Made by a program: the position numbers and the translations under genes. Positions 18,401 through 27,676 of a stretch of DNA of 64,000 bases are shown one piece after another. The notes beneath the pieces were generated by a model. That model made no database searches. It had not been told where the DNA came from and saw only the letters and a list, made by a program, of their open reading frames with translations. This DNA comes from Blautia sp. MSJ-19 (GTDB taxonomy: Bacteria; Bacillota; Clostridia; Lachnospirales; Lachnospiraceae), in the NCBI RefSeq assembly GCF_018918125.1, contig NZ_JAHLQA010000007.1, positions 248,001 to 312,000 on the forward strand, given 5' to 3'. Position 1 is the stretch's first letter. Every line of letters starts with the position of its first letter.

Positions 18401-19126
18401 ATGAAAAAAAGATTTTCCACAACACACAGGACAGATTTTATGAAAAAGTTTCTTGCGGTTCTTATGGTACTTGCACTTTCTCTGCCGGTAACGGCACAGA
18501 CAAGCCGGGCAGCCGGTACCTCTTATACGGTTACGGTAGCGAGTGGTTATCTTGCACTCCGTAATGCAAAGGCGTATGATGATGCAAATGAGATTGGCAA
18601 ACTGTATACCGGTGACACGGTTGAGGTGCAGGATTCCAGCGGAAGTACTTATTGGTATGTATATTCTTCCAAACTGAACAAATACGGATACACAGACAGG
18701 AGATATCTGACTAATCTTTCCAGTGAACGTACCGTAAGTGTAAAGAGTGGATACCTTGCACTCCGTAATGCAAAAGAATACAAAGCGTCCAATGAAATCG
18801 GAGAACTTTACACCGGTGACAAAGTGCAGATTGCAGATGCAAGCGACAGTACCTACTGGCTGGTGTTTGCACCGGGACTTTACAAAGGCGGATACGTTGA
18901 TAAGAACTATCTGATAAAAGAAGAAACTGTGACCAAAACAGTCAAAGTAGAGAGTGGTTATCTTGCACTTCGCAATGCAATGGCATATGACAGTGCCAAT
19001 GAGATCGGACAGCTGAACACTGGTGATACTGTTCAGGTCAAAGATTCCAGTGGAAAGACCTACTGGTATGTATACTCTTCCAGACTTGGAAAGAGCGGTT
19101 ATGTCAATAAAAATTACCTGCAGTGA
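18401..19126 (+). CDS. Secreted protein with three SH3-like repeats
   Basis: A 241-residue exported protein. The signal peptide runs through MKKFLAVLMVLALSLPVTAQ and is cleaved around ..SRA-AG. It is followed by three repeats of about 65 residues, each starting with a V-x-V-x-SGYLALRNA core and continuing NEIG-x-L-x-TGD, then TYW, a Gly-Tyr pair and a final K/R-x-YL. These resemble bacterial SH3 domains, which bind cell-wall peptide crosslinks or stems. No catalytic domain is attached, so it may be a wall-binding structural or inhibitory protein. GGAGGG is 7 nt before the ATG at 18401. The terminator stem overlaps the last codons. Confidence 0.85.
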   Translation: MKKRFSTTHRTDFMKKFLAVLMVLALSLPVTAQTSRAAGTSYTVTVASGYLALRNAKAYDDANEIGKLYTGDTVEVQDSSGSTYWYVYSSKLNKYGYTDRRYLTNLSSERTVSVKSGYLALRNAKEYKASNEIGELYTGDKVQIADASDSTYWLVFAPGLYKGGYVDKNYLIKEETVTKTVKVESGYLALRNAMAYDSANEIGQLNTGDTVQVKDSSGKTYWYVYSSRLGKSGYVNKNYLQ

Positions 19127-19140
19127 TGCAGGTAATTTTT
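19110..19140. terminator. Terminator overlapping the 3' end of the SH3-repeat gene
   Basis: Stem AATTACCTGCA (19113-19123)/TGCAGGTAATT (19127-19137), loop of 3 nt, then T run. The left arm is the last coding codons (..NYLQ), so the coding sequence and terminator were fitted together. It can also terminate the convergent DUF1836 gene. Confidence 0.9.
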
Positions 19141-19149
19141 TTGAAGATT

Positions 19150-19770
19150 TTATTTCTTTTTATGTCTGGGATCTGTATCGGCAGTGGCACGCAGATCATC
19201 GATCATCTGCTCGATCAGCATTTTTTTGACGTAAACATCAAAACTGAGAAGGCAGATAAAGGAAAATAATTTCAGAAAATCTTTATCTTCTTCAGGCGCA
19301 TCTTCAAAAGTGCCCTGCGCGATCTCGTAACGTTCCATAAGTTCTCTCTGGAGAGCTTCGATCTGACCTTTTTCCATACTGAATACTTCATTATAAATTG
19401 CCGTAAGATTCATATCTTCTTCGGATTTGAAATATTTATCCGTAAGAGGACCGAGCAGTGTCTGGATATCGTTGATCGATAAAATATTTTTGAAATAGTA
19501 GATAAAGATCAGAACCAGAAGGTGTTCTTTGGAATAACGCTTCTTTTCCGGTGAGGGAAGAAGATTATTTTTGGCATAATTGTTGATCATGGTTTTCGTA
19601 AGGATCTTGTCATCCTCATAGCGCTTGGAATGTGCGAGCTGTGCTTCCATAAAAGTAGTTACCTGATCCATATAAAGATCTATATTGGGAATGTCCTCCG
19701 GCTTTACGTAACCGATTCTGGAAACACGCTCCAGAATATTGCGGATCATAGATTCTGTATTGACTGACAT
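19150..19770 (-). CDS. DUF1836 protein (putative regulator)
   Basis: A 206-residue protein of the DUF1836 family. The region YEDDKILTKTMINNYAKNNLLPSPEKKRYSKEHLLVLIFIYYFK reads as a MerR-like winged helix-turn-helix, suggesting DNA binding. The C-terminal half is helical. Function and targets are unknown. GGAGATG precedes the ATG on the minus strand. Confidence 0.83.
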   Translation of the reverse strand: MSVNTESMIRNILERVSRIGYVKPEDIPNIDLYMDQVTTFMEAQLAHSKRYEDDKILTKTMINNYAKNNLLPSPEKKRYSKEHLLVLIFIYYFKNILSINDIQTLLGPLTDKYFKSEEDMNLTAIYNEVFSMEKGQIEALQRELMERYEIAQGTFEDAPEEDKDFLKLFSFICLLSFDVYVKKMLIEQMIDDLRATADTDPRHKKK

Positions 19771-19921
19771 ATGTTCATCTCCTTTGCCTGTTATGGCGGG
19801 CAGAATGGTACTTCTGTACCTGTACGCTCTATTATATAGTTTTAAATACTACTTGTAAATGGTTTTTGTAAATTAAGTTTTAAAAGTGTTACTGTTTGCA
19901 GGCAGTAATTTTTAAATATCC

Positions 19922-19950
19922 TTTACCCCATACAGGGATTCATGTATAAT
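19922..19950 (+). promoter_or_regulatory. Sigma-A promoter for pcrA
   Basis: TTTACC (19922-19927), 17 nt, perfect TATAAT (19945-19950), about 60 nt before the gene. Confidence 0.7.
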
Positions 19951-20012
19951 AGACAGATAACATGAAAACATCAGTTCGACATATATAACCATAAAGAAAC
20001 AGGAGAAGTTTA

Positions 20013-22247
20013 ATGAGCACAATTTATGATACGTTAAATGACCGACAGAAAGAAGCTGTTTTACATACAGAGGGACCACTTCTGATCCTGGCAGGAGCCG
20101 GATCAGGTAAAACCAGAGTCCTGACACACAGGATCGTTTATCTGATCTCAGAAAAAGGTGTGAATCCATGGAATATTCTGGCGATCACCTTTACCAACAA
20201 GGCTGCTCACGAGATGAGAGAGCGTGTGGACCGGATCGCAGGAAGTGAGGGTGGAAGTGTCTGGGTATCCACTTTCCATTCTACCTGTGTGCGTATCCTC
20301 AGAAGACACATTGACCGTCTGGGATATGACAACAACTTTACCATCTATGATACAGACGATCAAAAGACCCTGATCAAGGAAATCTGCCGCAAGATGGATA
20401 TTGATACCAAAAAAGTCAAAGAGAGAGCACTTCTGGCACAGATTTCCCATGCCAAGGATGAACTTATGAATCCGGATGAGATGGAGATGAATGCAGGAGC
20501 AGATTTTAACCAGAAAAGAGCGGCACAGGTCTATCGTGAATATCAGGCGGCACTTCGCAGAAATAATGCGCTGGATTTTGATGACCTGATCTGTAAGACG
20601 GTGGAGCTTTTTCAGAACTGTGGAGATGTGCTGCAGTATTATCAGGAACGTTTTCAGTATATTATGGTGGATGAGTACCAGGACACCAATACAGCACAGT
20701 TTAAGTTTGTCAGCCTTCTGGCATCACGATATGAAAATCTTTGCGTGGTCGGTGATGATGACCAGTCTATCTACAAATTCCGTGGAGCGAATATCGGAAA
20801 CATCCTTGGGTTTGAACGGGTATTCCCGAATGCAAAGGTCATCCGGCTGGAGCAGAATTACCGCTCTACACAGAATATCCTGAATGCGGCGAATGGCGTG
20901 ATCGCAAACAATACAGAACGTAAAGAAAAAACTCTCTGGACAGAAAATCCGGAGGGAGAAAAAATTCATTTTCGTCAGTTTATGAACGGTTACGAAGAAG
21001 CTGAGTATGTAGTTGGAGACATTGCGAAGCGACACAGGGAAGGAACAGCAGATTACCATGACTGTGCGGTTCTTTACCGTACCAATGCACAGTCACGTCT
21101 TTTTGAAGAAAAGTGCCTGCTTGCAAACATTCCGTACAAGATCGTGGGCGGGGTGAATTTCTATGCACGAAAAGAAATCAAGGATCTTTTGTGCTATCTG
21201 AAAACAGTGGATAATGCGGCAGATGATCTTGCGGTAAGAAGAATTCTTAATGTACCGAAGCGAGGAATCGGTGCGACGACAGTGGGCAGGATCCAGGACT
21301 ATGCAGACATGATGAATATCAGCTTTTATGATGCTCTTCGTGTGGCAGAGGAGGTTCCGGGAATCGGCAGAAGTCTGTCAAAAGTAGATGGTTTTGTGAC
21401 CTTTATGCAGTCACTCAAAAGCAAAGCACAGGCATATTCAGTATCCGAGCTTCTGGAAGAAATCATTGATCTGACTGGATATGTAGATGAACTTAAGGCA
21501 GAAGATACCGAAGAATCCAGAGCAAGAGTAGAAAATATCGATGAATTGATCTCCAAGACGGTTTCCTATGAGGAGGCAATGAAAGGCGAGGACCGGGAGG
21601 CGACGTTGTCTGGCTTCCTGGAAGAGATTGCCCTGATCGCCGACATTGATTCTGTAGATGAAAATCAGGATTATGTGATTCTGATGACATTGCACAGTGC
21701 AAAAGGACTGGAGTTTCCGTATGTGTATCTTGCAGGTATGGAGGATGGTATGTTCCCGAGCAGCATGTGTATCTTTTCCGGTGACCAGTCTGATATGGAA
21801 GAAGAGCGTCGTCTGTGTTATGTGGGAATCACCAGAGCCATGAAGGAACTGACACTGACCAGCGCACAGCAGCGCATGGTACGTGGTGAAACACAGTACA
21901 ATCGTGTATCCAGATTTGTCAGAGAGATTCCGCGTGAACTGGTTGACCTCGGACACACGGTACAGGAGCACAAACCGAAGATGCCGGAGACGAAATCACC
22001 TCTGAACAGCTATCTTCAGATGAAAAAGAATTTCCACACAAAGGCTTTTCAGCCACAGAACTTCAAAGTCACGAAAGCTGATACGTTGGATTATGCTGTA
22101 GGAGACACGGTACGCCATGTCAAATTTGGTGTCGGGATCGTTAAGGATATCGTAGAGGGCGGCAGAGATTATGAAGTCACCGTAGAATTTGACAAGGTCG
22201 GTGTCAAAAAGATGTTCGCAGCTTTTGCAAAGCTGAAGAAAATATAA
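20013..22247 (+). CDS. pcrA: ATP-dependent DNA helicase PcrA/UvrD
   Basis: A 744-residue superfamily 1A 3'-5' helicase needed for repair, rolling-circle replication and removal of RecA or stalled polymerase. Motifs seen: Q-motif LNDRQKEAV, Walker A GAGSGKT (28-34), Ia ITFTNKAAHEM, II VDEYQDTN, III VVGDDDQSIYKFRGA, IV LEQNYRST, V TLHSAKGLEFPYVY and VI VGITRAMKEL. The C-terminal VGDTVRHVKFGVGIV is the Tudor-like domain that contacts RNA polymerase in PcrA. Length and motif order are complete. Confidence 0.97.
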   Translation: MSTIYDTLNDRQKEAVLHTEGPLLILAGAGSGKTRVLTHRIVYLISEKGVNPWNILAITFTNKAAHEMRERVDRIAGSEGGSVWVSTFHSTCVRILRRHIDRLGYDNNFTIYDTDDQKTLIKEICRKMDIDTKKVKERALLAQISHAKDELMNPDEMEMNAGADFNQKRAAQVYREYQAALRRNNALDFDDLICKTVELFQNCGDVLQYYQERFQYIMVDEYQDTNTAQFKFVSLLASRYENLCVVGDDDQSIYKFRGANIGNILGFERVFPNAKVIRLEQNYRSTQNILNAANGVIANNTERKEKTLWTENPEGEKIHFRQFMNGYEEAEYVVGDIAKRHREGTADYHDCAVLYRTNAQSRLFEEKCLLANIPYKIVGGVNFYARKEIKDLLCYLKTVDNAADDLAVRRILNVPKRGIGATTVGRIQDYADMMNISFYDALRVAEEVPGIGRSLSKVDGFVTFMQSLKSKAQAYSVSELLEEIIDLTGYVDELKAEDTEESRARVENIDELISKTVSYEEAMKGEDREATLSGFLEEIALIADIDSVDENQDYVILMTLHSAKGLEFPYVYLAGMEDGMFPSSMCIFSGDQSDMEEERRLCYVGITRAMKELTLTSAQQRMVRGETQYNRVSRFVREIPRELVDLGHTVQEHKPKMPETKSPLNSYLQMKKNFHTKAFQPQNFKVTKADTLDYAVGDTVRHVKFGVGIVKDIVEGGRDYEVTVEFDKVGVKKMFAAFAKLKKI

Positions 22248-22309
22248 TTTTTTTCATATCCGCAATCATTATATTTTTCTTAAGAAATCTTAAAGTTTCC
22301 GTACTTTTG

Positions 22310-22338
22310 TTGTTTTACTATCTAAGGAATGCTATACT
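22310..22338 (+). promoter_or_regulatory. Candidate promoter of the phospholipid operon
   Basis: TTGTTT (22310-22315), 17 nt, TATACT (22333-22338), about 32 nt upstream of the PAP2 gene. Confidence 0.6.
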
Positions 22339-22369
22339 GAATATATGAAAAATCCGAAGGGAGTATAAG

Positions 22370-23062
22370 ATGAAAAAGATTTTGAAAGGTATCACCAGGA
22401 TACTCCCTGCATATGGAGTTTTTCCAGTTATTTTTTCTTTTATATTTAATTGTCTTGTTTATTCAGGCTCGAGGATGATTGCAGGCGGATGGCCGCATTA
22501 CAATATAGAAACCAGCGTGGACAAAGCACTTCCTTTTGTCCCGCAGTTTCTGGTGATCTATTTCGGCTGCTATCTTTTCTGGGCTGTCAATTACATTCTG
22601 ATTGCCAGGCAGGATCGACACAGTGTGTATCAGTTTTTTACAGGAGACTTTATATCAAGATGTATCTGCCTTGGTTTCTTTCTTTTGTATCCCACAACGA
22701 ATACAAGACCGGTGATCACAGATGGTGGATTATGGAATCAGCTTGCTTTGTGGCTGTACGCCGTTGATGCGGCTGATAATCTGTTCCCGTCGATTCATTG
22801 TCTGGTCAGCTGGTTCTGTTATCTGGGTATTCGCGGCAGGAAGGAGATTCCGGTCTGGTACCAGAGAGTTTCCATGGTGATCGCGATACTGGTATTTGCA
22901 TCCACCCTTTTGACAAAGCAGCATGTGATCGTGGATGTAGCAGGTGGAATCCTTCTGGCAGAGCTGTGTTTCTATATTGGCAGGAAGACAGAGTTATACA
23001 AAGCATATGAAAAAATCGGCAGCAGGATCGAACAGGCAATTCTAAGGATAACAGAAGGGTGA
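22370..23062 (+). CDS. PAP2-superfamily membrane phosphatase
   Basis: A 230-residue polytopic membrane protein with PAP2 motifs: a central FPSIHC (the SGH-type motif with the catalytic histidine) and, downstream, KQHVIVDVAGG with histidine and aspartate. The N-terminal KxxxxxxRP motif is less clear (NTRPVITDGG). It is likely to dephosphorylate a lipid phosphate (phosphatidate, PGP or undecaprenyl pyrophosphate) at the membrane. As the first gene of a four-gene operon with pssA and psd, a phospholipid substrate is most plausible. An exchange reaction such as inositol-lipid synthesis cannot be excluded. Confidence 0.82.
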   Translation: MKKILKGITRILPAYGVFPVIFSFIFNCLVYSGSRMIAGGWPHYNIETSVDKALPFVPQFLVIYFGCYLFWAVNYILIARQDRHSVYQFFTGDFISRCICLGFFLLYPTTNTRPVITDGGLWNQLALWLYAVDAADNLFPSIHCLVSWFCYLGIRGRKEIPVWYQRVSMVIAILVFASTLLTKQHVIVDVAGGILLAELCFYIGRKTELYKAYEKIGSRIEQAILRITEG

Positions 23063-23069
23063 GCTGCTT

Positions 23070-24116
23070 ATGAAAAAAAACAGAAAAGTGATTTTTAACG
23101 GAGTATTCCTGGTTGTTGTCTTTGTGCTCACACTCTATGGAGTATTCCATGGGGAAGACCTGGGGGCAATGATGGATGCCATTCGGAGTGCAGATAAGCG
23201 ATGGCTCTTACCGGGACTTGCTCTGGTGGCATTTTTTATCTGGGGCGAATCGATCATTATATGGTATATGATGCGTTCTTACGGAATCAAACTCAAAAAG
23301 AGTACCTGCTTTCTTTTTTCGTCAGTAGGATTCTTTTTCAGCTGTATTACGCCATCTGCAAGCGGCGGTCAGCCGATGCAGGCATACTATATGAAGAAGA
23401 AAAATATATCTATTCCGGTGTCGGCTGTTATACTGATGATCATTACGATCACATACAAACTGGTCCTGGTTGTGGTCGGTATCGGAGTTGCTGTATTCGG
23501 AAGAGGATTTCTGCATCAGTATCTGGAGGGTATCCTTCCTGTTTTTTATCTGGGCCTGGGACTGAATATCTTCTGTGTGACGTTTATGACGATTCTGGTC
23601 TTTCATCCGATGCTTGCCAGAACGTTTCTGGTATGGGGACATGGAATCCTGGAAAAACTTCATATCCTCCGCCACAAAGATGGCAGATTGAAACGCCTGG
23701 AAGATTCCATGGATACATACAGAGATACAGCGGCATATCTGAAGACACATCCGAGGGTGATCGTGAATGTCATTGCGATCACGTTTGTACAGCGAATGGC
23801 AATGTTTGCGGTAACATGGTTTGTATATAAAGCATTTTCGCTGTCAGGAACGGGGTTCTGGACAGTACTGTTCCTTCAGGCAGTGATTTCGGTTTCGGTA
23901 GATATGCTTCCGCTTCCAGGGGGGATGGGAATCAGCGAGACGCTGTTTCTGACAATTTTTACATCGGTATTCGGAGCACTGCTCCTGCCGGGTATGGTTC
24001 TCAGCAGAGGACTTGGTTATTATGGGGAGCTTTTGATCAGCGCACTTTTTACGGTTGTGGCACAACTTACGATCGGACAGGCGCATGGCAGTGAAAGTAA
24101 GGAGAAGTACGAATGA
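23070..24116 (+). CDS. Lysylphosphatidylglycerol-synthase-type transmembrane protein (flippase-like)
   Basis: A 348-residue protein with about eight membrane segments of the UPF0104/YbhN family, related to the flippase half of MprF. The motif SPSASGGQPMQAYYM is present here as TPSASGGQP, and DMLPLPGGMGISE is the conserved re-entrant region. It has no catalytic lysyltransferase domain, so it would move a lipid between leaflets rather than modify it. It starts 7 nt after the PAP2 gene and overlaps pssA by 4 nt. Confidence 0.85.
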   Translation: MKKNRKVIFNGVFLVVVFVLTLYGVFHGEDLGAMMDAIRSADKRWLLPGLALVAFFIWGESIIIWYMMRSYGIKLKKSTCFLFSSVGFFFSCITPSASGGQPMQAYYMKKKNISIPVSAVILMIITITYKLVLVVVGIGVAVFGRGFLHQYLEGILPVFYLGLGLNIFCVTFMTILVFHPMLARTFLVWGHGILEKLHILRHKDGRLKRLEDSMDTYRDTAAYLKTHPRVIVNVIAITFVQRMAMFAVTWFVYKAFSLSGTGFWTVLFLQAVISVSVDMLPLPGGMGISETLFLTIFTSVFGALLLPGMVLSRGLGYYGELLISALFTVVAQLTIGQAHGSESKEKYE

Positions 24117-24790
24117 TAGGATTTTACGATTATACAGTAGTTGTTACATATATCAGCCTGGTTTCATCGATTCTGGGAATGTTCTGTGCGATTGACGGGA
24201 AACTGAATCTGGCAGTTTTCTGTCTGGCTTTTTCAGGACTGTGTGATATGTTTGATGGAAAGATAGCCAGAACCAAGAAAAACAGGACCGATGATGAGAA
24301 ATCCTTTGGCATTCAGATCGATTCTCTCTGTGACATTGTCTGTTTCGGTATTTTTCCGATCATCCTCGGATACAAACTTGGGATGTGCAAAGCATACAGC
24401 ATTGCGATTCTGGCATTTTACGGACTTGCAGGTGTGATTCGTCTTGCGTATTTTAATGTAATGGAGGCAAAACGCCAGAGTGAGACATCTGAGAACCGCA
24501 AATACTATCAGGGACTTCCGATCACATCCATGTCTGTGATCATGCCTCTTCTGTTTGTGGCATCCATATTTTTCCCTGGATTTCGTTACTTCGTGGGTGT
24601 GCTTCATGCGGCGATGCTGATCGTTGGATTTCTGTTTATCTTTAATTTCCGGTTCCGTAAGCCAACCAATCAGGAGCTGGTAGTGCTGGTCGGCATTGTG
24701 GCAGTAGCAGTCCTGTTTATCCTTTTATATAAAGAAGGATGGTGGGCACATTACAGTGCCATGAGGAAACTGAAAGGAGCAGCAGTATGA
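24113..24790 (+). CDS. pssA: CDP-diacylglycerol-serine O-phosphatidyltransferase
   Basis: A 225-residue membrane enzyme of the CDP-alcohol phosphatidyltransferase family that makes phosphatidylserine from CDP-diacylglycerol and serine. The catalytic signature is D45-x2-D48-G-x2-A52-R53, then G66-x3-D70-x3-D74. The spacing between the arginine and glycine is 12 instead of the common 8, an insertion also known in related clostridial proteins. Serine as the acceptor is inferred from the immediately following psd gene. It overlaps both neighbours by 4 nt (ATGA). Confidence 0.9.
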   Translation: MIGFYDYTVVVTYISLVSSILGMFCAIDGKLNLAVFCLAFSGLCDMFDGKIARTKKNRTDDEKSFGIQIDSLCDIVCFGIFPIILGYKLGMCKAYSIAILAFYGLAGVIRLAYFNVMEAKRQSETSENRKYYQGLPITSMSVIMPLLFVASIFFPGFRYFVGVLHAAMLIVGFLFIFNFRFRKPTNQELVVLVGIVAVAVLFILLYKEGWWAHYSAMRKLKGAAV

Positions 24791-25668
24791 GTACTTATAC
24801 CGCAGACCGTCTGGGATATGTGCAGGAGAACGATTCTGCGCAGGACCGGATTCTGGAAAAACTGTATGGATCAGTGACAGGCAGGGCAATTTTGAAACCG
24901 CTTGTAAATCCTGTATTGTCTGAGCTGGGAGGGAGACTTCTGGATTCCAGGATATCTGCACTGGCAGTTCCTGTATTTATCCGGCATGCAGGGATCAATC
25001 TGTGGGAATATGAACCGCAGAGATATTGCTCCTATAATGAATTTTTTACCAGACAGATTCGGGAAGATGCCAGAAAGATCGATATGGTGCCGGAACATTT
25101 TGTCAGCCCGTGTGACAGCCGGGTAAGTGTGTATCCAATTGATGAGAAGTGCTGTGTAAAGATCAAACATACACCATATACAGTAGCTGAGCTTCTGAAG
25201 AATCCGGTTCTGGCAAAACGATACGAAGGCGGATATCTCTGGGTGTTCCGCCTGTGTGTGGATGATTATCATCATTATATTTATATTGATGACGGTTTTG
25301 AATCCAGAAGGGTTCATATCCCGGGAGTCCTGCATACAGTCAATCCGGTTGCAAATGATGTGTATCCGATCTACAAAGAGAACACACGGGAATATGCACT
25401 GCTTAAGACCATGAATTTTGGCACGGTCCTGATGATGGAAGTTGGTGCGCTCATGGTTGGAAGGATTGAGAATGTGCCACTTCGTGGAAGGGTCAGACGT
25501 GGAAAGGAAAAAGGTAATTTTGCCTTCGGAGGCTCAACGATCGTTCTGATGACACAGAAGAACCGTGTTATGCCGGATCCGGACATTTTTATCAATTCTG
25601 AAAAGGGAATTGAGACACGTGTGCGGCTGGGAGAAAAAATCGGTGTATCAGAAGTAAAGAATTCATAA
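24787..25668 (+). CDS. psd: Phosphatidylserine decarboxylase proenzyme
   Basis: A 293-residue pyruvoyl enzyme that converts phosphatidylserine to phosphatidylethanolamine. The self-cleavage site GGST is at residues 248-251, giving the pyruvoyl alpha chain from S250. Conserved DYHHYIYID (histidine pair at 162-163) and FGTVLMMEVGALMVGRI are present. The start at 24787 overlaps the pssA stop in ATGA; the longer frame to 24739 lies within pssA. Together the pair gives a complete two-step route to PE. Confidence 0.94.
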   Translation: MSTYTADRLGYVQENDSAQDRILEKLYGSVTGRAILKPLVNPVLSELGGRLLDSRISALAVPVFIRHAGINLWEYEPQRYCSYNEFFTRQIREDARKIDMVPEHFVSPCDSRVSVYPIDEKCCVKIKHTPYTVAELLKNPVLAKRYEGGYLWVFRLCVDDYHHYIYIDDGFESRRVHIPGVLHTVNPVANDVYPIYKENTREYALLKTMNFGTVLMMEVGALMVGRIENVPLRGRVRRGKEKGNFAFGGSTIVLMTQKNRVMPDPDIFINSEKGIETRVRLGEKIGVSEVKNS

Positions 25669-25746
25669 GGCAGATATGAAGGGAAAATTAGCTGACAGAA
25701 CGTCGTCGAAAATTTGTGAGAAAATATGGTAAAACAAAACAAATAG

Positions 25747-25755
25747 TGATATACT
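25747..25755 (+). promoter_or_regulatory. Extended -10 promoter for the small membrane-protein gene
   Basis: TGATATACT: a TGn extension followed by TATACT (25750-25755). No good -35 is present (TGGTAA at the expected place), as is usual for extended -10 promoters. Confidence 0.45.
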
Positions 25756-25797
25756 ATATGCTATAAAATGAGTATGAATGAGAGGAAGGTGCCCATC

Positions 25798-26040
25798 ATG
25801 AATCTGAACAATTTAAACCTGAACGAAAAAATTGAGGATTTACTTGCTGCCTTAAAGAAAAAAGAAGACGAAAAAGAAAAAAATACAGTCCTCTGGGTAC
25901 TGGCAATCATCGGTGCTGTTGCGGCAGTTGCAGGAATTGCGTTTGCAGTATATCGCTTCTTTGCTCCGGATTATCTGGAAGACTTTGAAGAAGATTTCGA
26001 TGATGACTTTGATGATTACTTTGAGGATGAAGAAGAGTAG
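25798..26040 (+). CDS. Small single-span membrane protein with acidic tail
   Basis: An 80-residue hypothetical protein. A short amphipathic Lys/Glu-rich start (NEKIEDLLAALKKKEDEKEK) is followed by one membrane helix (about residues 34-55) and a very acidic C-terminus of Asp, Glu, Phe and Tyr. Such proteins are widespread in Lachnospiraceae, but I know of no function. GAGGAAGG precedes the chosen ATG at 25798; an upstream in-frame ATG at 25768 lacks a ribosome site. Confidence 0.7.
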   Translation: MNLNNLNLNEKIEDLLAALKKKEDEKEKNTVLWVLAIIGAVAAVAGIAFAVYRFFAPDYLEDFEEDFDDDFDDYFEDEEE

Positions 26041-26091
26041 GATCACTGTTCGCAGAAGGAACAGCAGAGTAAGCGTAGCATGAATTTTGAG

Positions 26092-26120
26092 CAGCTCCGG
26101 CAGACAACCGGGGCTGTTTT
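26092..26120 (+). terminator. Intrinsic terminator
   Basis: Stem CAGCTCCGG (26092-26100)/CCGGGGCTG (26108-26116) followed by TTTT. Confidence 0.75.
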
Positions 26121-26195
26121 ACTGCTCTATCTTTGATAGCCGCAGTACGCTTTGTGAGGATGTGACCAGATGCAGTTGGAAAAGGAATAGATAAG

Positions 26196-27584
26196 ATGAA
26201 AAAAGGTGAAATTTACGAAGGTGTAATAGAAAAGGTAGACTTTCCAAATAAAGGATATGTCTATGTAGAAGATCAGAAGGTACTGATCAAAAATGGAATT
26301 CCGGGACAGAAAGTCCGGTTTATGATTCAGAAGAAACGTTCTGGCAGAGCACAGGGACGCATTATGGAAGTACTGGAAAAATCCCCATTGGAAACAAGAG
26401 AACCGGTATGCAGCAATTTCCCGGCATGTGGCGGCTGCATGTACCAGACGATGTCCTATGAGAATCAGCTCCAGATGAAAGAAACGCAGATCCGGGAGCT
26501 TCTGGAAGAAGCGCTGGTCCAGGGCGGTCAGGTTAAGACTGACGGAAGTGCAGACTTTGAATGGGAAGGCATCCATGGAAGTCCGATTGAATTTGGATAT
26601 CGGAACAAAATGGAGTTTTCTTTTGGCGACGAGTACAAAGACGGACCGCTTTCTCTTGGTCTGCACAAGAAGGGAAGCACGTATGATATCCTGAATACGG
26701 ATGACTGCAGACTGGTACACAGAGATATGACAGAAATCCTGACCTGTGTACGTGGATTTTTCCGCGAAAAAGGTGCTTCTTATTACAGAAAACTGCAGCA
26801 TACCGGCTACCTGCGTCATCTGATGCTGAGACGAGGTGTGACTTCCGGTGAGATTCTTGTGCATCTTGTAACGACTACACAGGAAGACTATGATCTGGAA
26901 CCATTGAAAGAGCGTCTTCTGGCATTGCCGCTGGAAGGGAAGATCGTTGGAATCATGCATATCCTTAATGATTCTCTTTCGGATGTGGTGCAGAGTGATG
27001 AGACAAAGATTCTGTATGGACAGGACTACTTTTATGAAACACTGCTCGGACTGAGATTTCGTATCAGTACGTTTTCGTTCTTTCAGCCGAATTCTCTGGC
27101 AGCCGAAGTGCTGTACAGTATTGTTCGCGATTATATCCAGAATACCAGTGGAATGGAAGTATTTGACCTTTACAGTGGAACAGGAACGATCGCACAGCTC
27201 CTTGCACCGGTGGCAAAAGAAGTCATTGGTGTTGAGATCGTAGAGGATGCTGTTGCTGCGGCGAGAGAGAATGCAAAACTGAATGGCCTTGATAACTGCA
27301 GGTTTATTGCGGGTGATGTCCTTAAAGTTCTTGACAATCTGACGGAAAAACCGGATGTGATCGTACTGGACCCGCCGCGTGATGGTATTCACCCGAAGGC
27401 ACTGCCAAAGATCCTTTCCTATGGTGTGAACCGTATCGTGTATGTGTCCTGTAAGGCAACCAGCCTCGCACGCGATCTTGAGGCATTTCTGCAGGCAGGA
27501 TATCGTCTTGAAAAAGCCTGTTGCGTAGATCAGTTCTGTGAAACGGTATGGACTGAGGCAGTGGCACTGCTGGTAAAGGAATAA
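26196..27584 (+). CDS. rlmD: 23S rRNA (uracil-5-)-methyltransferase, RlmD/RlmCD type
   Basis: A 462-residue m5U methyltransferase of the RumA/TrmA family. It has an N-terminal TRAM domain (1-65), [4Fe-4S] ligands C72, C78, C81 and C171 (CSNFPACGGC and DDCRLV), a SAM-binding motif VFDLYSGTGTIAQ, LDPPRDG, the nucleophilic cysteine in VYVSCKATSL (C419) and a general-base glutamate in CETVWTEAV. In Firmicutes this family is called RlmCD and can modify two uridines (U747 and U1939, E. coli numbering), so the symbol is approximate. Confidence 0.92.
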   Translation: MKKGEIYEGVIEKVDFPNKGYVYVEDQKVLIKNGIPGQKVRFMIQKKRSGRAQGRIMEVLEKSPLETREPVCSNFPACGGCMYQTMSYENQLQMKETQIRELLEEALVQGGQVKTDGSADFEWEGIHGSPIEFGYRNKMEFSFGDEYKDGPLSLGLHKKGSTYDILNTDDCRLVHRDMTEILTCVRGFFREKGASYYRKLQHTGYLRHLMLRRGVTSGEILVHLVTTTQEDYDLEPLKERLLALPLEGKIVGIMHILNDSLSDVVQSDETKILYGQDYFYETLLGLRFRISTFSFFQPNSLAAEVLYSIVRDYIQNTSGMEVFDLYSGTGTIAQLLAPVAKEVIGVEIVEDAVAAARENAKLNGLDNCRFIAGDVLKVLDNLTEKPDVIVLDPPRDGIHPKALPKILSYGVNRIVYVSCKATSLARDLEAFLQAGYRLEKACCVDQFCETVWTEAVALLVKE

Positions 27585-27592
27585 AATATAAG

Positions 27593-27631
27593 ATCTCTTC
27601 AGTATTTTGACGGTACTGAAGAGATTTTTTT
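27593..27631 (+). terminator. Intrinsic terminator after rlmD
   Basis: Perfect 12-bp stem ATCTCTTCAGTA (27593-27604)/TACTGAAGAGAT (27614-27625), then T run. Confidence 0.95.
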
Positions 27632-27676
27632 GATAAGAAATTATGCTGTTCTACCTGGAAATTTAAGCAAAACATA

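Noticed and set aside
26127-27392. 421-codon open frame on the minus strand
   Set aside because: It is antisense to the methyltransferase gene with all its motifs, has no ribosome site and its translation looks random.
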